From assembly GCA_023127875.1 (NCBI GenBank), contig JAGMFA010000082.1, positions 1-8,952 of the forward strand: DNA of 8,952 nt, read 5' to 3'. Both the position numbers and the translations under genes were made by a program. Each line of letters opens with the position of its first letter. Position 1 is the stretch's first letter. This stretch comes from Candidatus Zixiibacteriota bacterium (GTDB taxonomy: Bacteria; Zixibacteria; MSB-5A5; SM1-73). Positions 6,566-8,952 of this stretch are shown here, one piece after another. The notes under the pieces were generated by a model. That model made no database searches and was not told the origin of the DNA. It saw only the letters and a program-made list of their open reading frames with translations.

Positions 6566-6589
6566 TGTCAGGAGCTACTCCTGACACAA
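6563..6589. repeat. Perfect 11-bp hairpin, TGTCAGGA/TCCTGACA type
   Basis: TTGTGTCAGGA (6563-6573) pairs exactly with TCCTGACACAA (6579-6589) across the loop GCTAC. It begins at the very point where the paralogue remnant ends. It is strong enough to slow transcription, but no T-run follows on either strand. It is closely related to the next hairpin (shared CAGGA/TCCTG core). Confidence 0.7.
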
Positions 6590-6595
6590 TAATAA

Positions 6596-6618
6596 GCGTC
6601 AGGACTAGGTCCTGACGC
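6596..6618. repeat. Perfect 10-bp hairpin, sister of the one before
   Basis: GCGTCAGGAC (6596-6605) pairs exactly with GTCCTGACGC (6609-6618) across TAG. It shares GTCAGGA and TCCTGAC with the hairpin at 6563-6589, only 7 bases away. Base changes on one arm are matched on the other arm, so the pairing has been kept while the sequence changed. Confidence 0.7.
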
Positions 6619-6645
6619 AACCCAAAAAGTCGGACCATAACCTGC

Positions 6646-6685
6646 TTGACAAAATATTTGTCAACCACCCTTCGGGATGGTTGAC
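6646..6685. repeat. Two overlapping hairpins that exclude each other
   Basis: TTGACAAA (6646-6653) pairs with TTTGTCAA (6657-6664) across ATA. The GTCAACCACCC at 6660-6670 can instead pair with GGATGGTTGAC (6675-6685) around a TTCG loop, 11 bp with one C-A mismatch; the closing C(TTCG)G gives an unusually stable tetraloop in RNA. The two stems share 6660-6664, so only one can form at a time. The second continues into CTACAAACT and is the right half of the element seen at 2618-2711. Confidence 0.6.
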
Positions 6686-6694
6686 CTACAAACT
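6677..6694 (+). repeat. 18-bp exact direct copy of 2694-2711
   Basis: ATGGTTGACCTACAAACT occurs here and at 2694-2711 in the same orientation, 3,983 bases apart. The two copies bracket the promoter and the nuclease-NTPase gene. They belong to the palindromic repeat family, so the bracketing may be chance, but such repeats can also serve as recombination sites. Confidence 0.65.
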
Positions 6695-6724
6695 AGCCAA
6701 AAAAAGAAGATGTCAGACAAGACT

Positions 6725-7768
6725 TCATCTGAGGTGTCTGTATCCATCCAGGGTTGCTTTCATCCAGAGGTTGTAGTTATCACCGGGTAACGGTTGCAGG
6801 TTGTTCATTTCATACCTATTTTGGTCAAGCTGGTACTTATCGTAGAAACCATTCTCAAACTCATACACTTCTCCGGTGTTGGGATCATATAGCCTTTCCC
6901 GCCCCAAGGTGGCATCGCTGTATTTCTCCGAAAGAATGTCGTCGGTCTTGTTCCGGTTCTCCCATCCCTGCATAATAATATCCGAAGTTTCGCTTAAGGT
7001 TTTTCCTGCCTTAAGGATTCCGGCATAGGTGTTTGCCTGCTGTGCCAAGCAATTGTTCACATAAGATTGACTTATGGTATAACTTCTTACTGACTTGACC
7101 AGAACATTTTCAATGTTCCGGAACTCCCTTTTAGGTGCGGTAATTCCGGTTATGGAGAATCCATATCCTAAACCTCCTCCGGGTCCACCGGTAAAAGGCA
7201 ATACGGGAGCAACGGTAACCAAAAACAAACCTTCCCCTAAATTGCCGCCTTGGGTAAATAATGCCCGAACCAGTTCGGTGCTACCCCCGCTGATTGGACT
7301 TGGCTGTTTGACCTTTGAAATAATTTGAAGGTTTTCCAATCTGGGGCATTGAGGCATAAAGTTTTGGGCTATTTGAGTTCGGGCAATAAGATGAAACTGG
7401 GCAAGAAAATTACCAGGAGTAAGAGGACTGACAACCGGCATGTCTATCCACGAGCAGGGGTAACCGCCCATATTCATATATTGATAATCGATTTGCTTCT
7501 GTTGCTCGGACAAATAAATGGGTCCAACTTCCCCAAAGTAGAACACCTGCCTTAAGGATTGAGATGGATCACGAATCAAAAAAGCAAACCCAGCACATGA
7601 TCCAGCGGTAATTACTTTCCACCCCTTTGGTTTATCAATTGAGAAGAAGCCACCGTTGAAGCTTTCCAGCTTCAAACCAGTCCCATATTTTTCGCCTCCG
7701 TCGGCGCAGAAGATTACACACATAACAAGGCTCCCGACCAAAATACCCAGCAAAGACAGTCTTTTCAT
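6725..7768 (-). CDS. Unrecognised exported protein, 347 residues
   Basis: I do not recognise the family. The start has a basic KR followed by a hydrophobic run (residues 4-20) and a likely Sec cleavage near CADGG (21-25). The VIFC before C21 is a poor lipobox because F precedes the cysteine, so a lipoprotein is less likely. The mature part has an FSIDKPKGW motif (42-50), a CAGFAFLIRDP stretch (58-68), cysteines at 58, 105, 141 and 240, and a Gly/Pro-rich segment (192-204). The C-terminal 60 residues read like a compact module: ERLYDPNTGEVYEFENGFYD (291-310), then LQPLPGDNYNLW (324-335) and TLDGYR (339-344). That tail is the part kept in the remnant at 6488-6565, so the protein belonged to a local paralogous pair. 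The start is well fixed: GGGGAGG sits 5 bases before the ATG. Likely place: periplasm or cell surface. Confidence 0.8.
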   Translation of the reverse strand: MKRLSLLGILVGSLVMCVIFCADGGEKYGTGLKLESFNGGFFSIDKPKGWKVITAGSCAGFAFLIRDPSQSLRQVFYFGEVGPIYLSEQQKQIDYQYMNMGGYPCSWIDMPVVSPLTPGNFLAQFHLIARTQIAQNFMPQCPRLENLQIISKVKQPSPISGGSTELVRALFTQGGNLGEGLFLVTVAPVLPFTGGPGGGLGYGFSITGITAPKREFRNIENVLVKSVRSYTISQSYVNNCLAQQANTYAGILKAGKTLSETSDIIMQGWENRNKTDDILSEKYSDATLGRERLYDPNTGEVYEFENGFYDKYQLDQNRYEMNNLQPLPGDNYNLWMKATLDGYRHLR

Positions 7769-8088
7769 TTTTGCCTCCCCTTTATGATTTTGGATGTTTC
7801 GGCTAACGATTTAGTAGTATATGTGGGGACGAATGAATTATCTTTTATCTTATACAACATAAAATATTATCGGCAGTTTTGCGGGTCTTTTTCACAAAAG
7901 GGCAAAGTCCATCCTTTCCCCCAGGTTTTTGCAGACGACAGATATATTTCAGTTGTTTTCAAGTCCTAAAGTGGTGACGAACTTTTTGATAAAAAAACCT
8001 TGCGTTTTTGATATGTGTATGATATTAGTGTAAGCTCAAGAGGGGTCTAAATTAGTTGTGATCGAGAAAAGGAGGATCAGCACTCCTG
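7769..8088. other. Divergent intergenic region between the exported-protein and DUF456 genes
   Basis: This must hold the start signals of two genes that face away from each other. On the minus strand, TATAAG (7854-7849) is a possible -10 about 80 bases before the ATG at 7768, with no good -35. On the plus strand, TTGCGT (8000-8005) and TATTAG (8023-8028) are 17 bases apart but weak. A 61-codon plus-strand frame from 7784 lacks a ribosome site and looks like chance. No palindromic repeat of the kind seen elsewhere is present. Confidence 0.35.
8067..8087 (+). promoter_or_regulatory. Ribosome site of the DUF456 gene inside a small hairpin
   Basis: AAAAGGAGG (8067-8075) is an excellent ribosome site but lies 13 bases before ATG 8089, longer than usual. 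AGGAG (8070-8074) can pair with CTCCT (8083-8087) across 8 bases, which would hide the site. No alternative in-frame start closer to the site is visible; the next ATG is at 8101. Confidence 0.4.
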
Positions 8089-8580
8089 ATGAACGTTGGA
8101 ATGATTGGTCTATTTATATTAGCGATGATTATAATGCTGATTGGCTTGGCTGGGACGGTAATTCCCATGCTCCCCGGCTTGCCCGTTATGTGGTTGGGGG
8201 CATTTATCTATGCTCTTTTCACCGGATTTGAAAAAGTTGGGTGGACTTTTTTGGGTATATTTGCTGGGTTAACGGCAGTTACCACACTACTGGACTATGT
8301 GGCTAATTTATATGGAGCAAAGAAAATGGGAGCCACCCGCTGGGGAGTTTTAGGGGCGTTTCTGGGCATGCTCATCGGACTTCTCACCGGCGGACTGATT
8401 GGGCTTCTGTTGGGTTCATTTCTGGGTGCTATTTTAGGGGAAATCCTAAGAGGAAGGAAAGGTTCTCAGGCTCTGAAGGCGGGAGTGGGAACATTCTTGG
8501 GATTTTTGGGCGGGACTCTAATCAAATTTGTAATTGGCTGTGCCATGATTGGAATTTTCTTATGGAAGGTTTTGTTATGA
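8089..8580 (+). CDS. DUF456 family small membrane protein
   Basis: At 163 residues it has the usual size for DUF456, an inner-membrane family of unknown function. Hallmarks seen are GTVIPMLPGLPVMWLGAFIYA (from G22), the DYVANLYGAKKMGATRWG block (69-86) and a GEILRGRKGSQALKAGVG block (117-134). Membrane segments are likely near 4-24, 31-47, 52-68, 86-118 and 132-160. The fourth is very rich in glycine at regular spacing (GMLIGLLTGGLIGLLLGSFLG), which suggests tight helix packing. Charged residues are few and sit in the short loops. It starts its own transcript away from the exported-protein gene, and no partner gene follows within the window. No enzyme role can be read from it. Confidence 0.88.
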   Translation: MNVGMIGLFILAMIIMLIGLAGTVIPMLPGLPVMWLGAFIYALFTGFEKVGWTFLGIFAGLTAVTTLLDYVANLYGAKKMGATRWGVLGAFLGMLIGLLTGGLIGLLLGSFLGAILGEILRGRKGSQALKAGVGTFLGFLGGTLIKFVIGCAMIGIFLWKVLL

Positions 8581-8952
8581 GTTTGCATCAGCTTTTCTTA
8601 TATCGACAATTTATTTTTAGGGTAGCAACTAAAAAAACCATTTGTGACGACAAAATGTAGCGGAGACCTTCAGGTCTCCACAGTTAGTCCGGGATAAATA
8701 GAAGGCTAAAGCCTTCCCCTACATTGAGAGAAAATACTTTTTGGAGAATTTTTTTTAATTTAGAATAACGTCAGGTAAATCATCTTAAACTGATTTTAAA
8801 CACTTGCGGAAAAAGTGTTGTTGTCTCACAAGGACTTGCGGGCGCGCGGAGAGAGTGTGGCACTACATTTCGCCTTCGACTGGGGACAATCTCCAAATGG
8901 TTGGTGGAGGTTTAAGGCCTACGGACTGAAAACAACGGTGAGCTGTCCCTTT
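8581..8952. other. Gene-free right end of the window
   Basis: No gene is supported here. It contains the compound palindromic element at 8654-8725 and an imperfect hairpin AACACTT (8799-8805) with AAGTGTT (8813-8819). The CACTTGCGG and GACTTGCGGG at 8801 and 8833 suggest a degenerate short repeat. A minus-strand frame of about 25 codons is open to the window edge but shows no family likeness. No typical intrinsic terminator follows the DUF456 gene. Confidence 0.45.
8654..8725. repeat. Compound fold-back element: two hairpins enclosed by AATGTAG...CTACATT
   Basis: The outer arms AATGTAG (8654-8660) and CTACATT (8719-8725) are exact reverse complements. They enclose GGAGACC-TTCA-GGTCTCC (8662-8679, 8 bp if the T-A inside the loop also pairs) and GAAGGCT-AA-AGCCTTC (8701-8716). 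The whole could fold as a three-way junction. The TGTAG...CTACA ends match the elements at 2618 and 3167, while the inner hairpins differ from both. I recall similar GTAGGGGAAGGCT-like repeats from several uncultured bacterial genomes. Confidence 0.65.

Noticed and set aside
6563..6690. Retron-type structured RNA beside the defence gene
   Set aside because: There is no reverse transcriptase in the window, and the hairpins match dispersed repeats rather than a single long msr-msd fold.
6476..6803. att site pair from integration at the 3' end of a gene
   Set aside because: The two copies are only 237 bases apart, differ at many positions, lie on the same side of the nuclease gene, and no integrase is present; an old paralogue remnant explains them better.
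8661..8720. Intrinsic terminator of the DUF456 gene
   Set aside because: The stems are not followed by a T-run and are part of a two-sided repeat element; ending of transcription there is possible but not shown.

Overview
The window looks like bacterial chromosome from an uncultured or poorly sampled lineage. Genes are compact, with clear AGGAGG-type ribosome sites for three of the four main genes and a sigma70-like promoter. The intergenic regions are full of palindromic dispersed repeats, a pattern I associate from memory with several candidate-phylum and deltaproteobacterial-type genomes. No rRNA, tRNA or universal marker is present, so I make no firm taxonomic call.

Layout. (1) Positions 82-2439 (or to 2496), minus strand: a large inner-membrane glycosyltransferase of the PMT/GT39 kind with about eight TPR repeats at its C-terminus. 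(2) Positions 2497-3590: a 1.1 kb region with no convincing gene until its last 80 bases. It holds two fold-back elements (2618-2706 and 3167-3283), a 23-bp tandem triplet (3043-3112), and the promoter and a possible 11-codon leader peptide of the next gene. (3) Positions 3591-6425, plus strand: the most interesting gene, a 944-residue protein that joins an Mrr-like PD-(D/E)XK nuclease domain, a STAND-type P-loop NTPase and a long tail of winged-helix-like segments. (4) Positions 6426-6724: a 26-codon remnant of a paralogue of the next gene (6488-6565), followed by four closely packed hairpins. (5) Positions 6725-7768, minus strand: an unrecognised exported protein. (6) Positions 8089-8580, plus strand: a small DUF456 membrane protein. 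(7) Positions 8581-8952: no gene seen, one more compound palindromic element.

How the parts relate. The glycosyltransferase, the exported protein and the DUF456 protein are envelope-type genes with no visible joint pathway. The nuclease-NTPase gene is a plus-strand single-gene unit with its own promoter, set between minus-strand envelope genes and bordered by repeats and a broken paralogue. This is the look of an acquired accessory or defence gene. By family knowledge, nuclease-STAND fusions sense invaders through their C-terminal part and cleave nucleic acid once the NTPase is switched on. That function is inferred here, not shown. The C-terminal part is winged-helix-like rather than the TPR-like sensor of the described Avs proteins, so it may be a different sort of sensor.

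The second theme is repeats. Three intergenic fold-back elements begin with (T)GTAG and end with CTAC(A) while differing inside, and a right half of one copy lies beyond the nuclease gene. They look like one dispersed repeat family.
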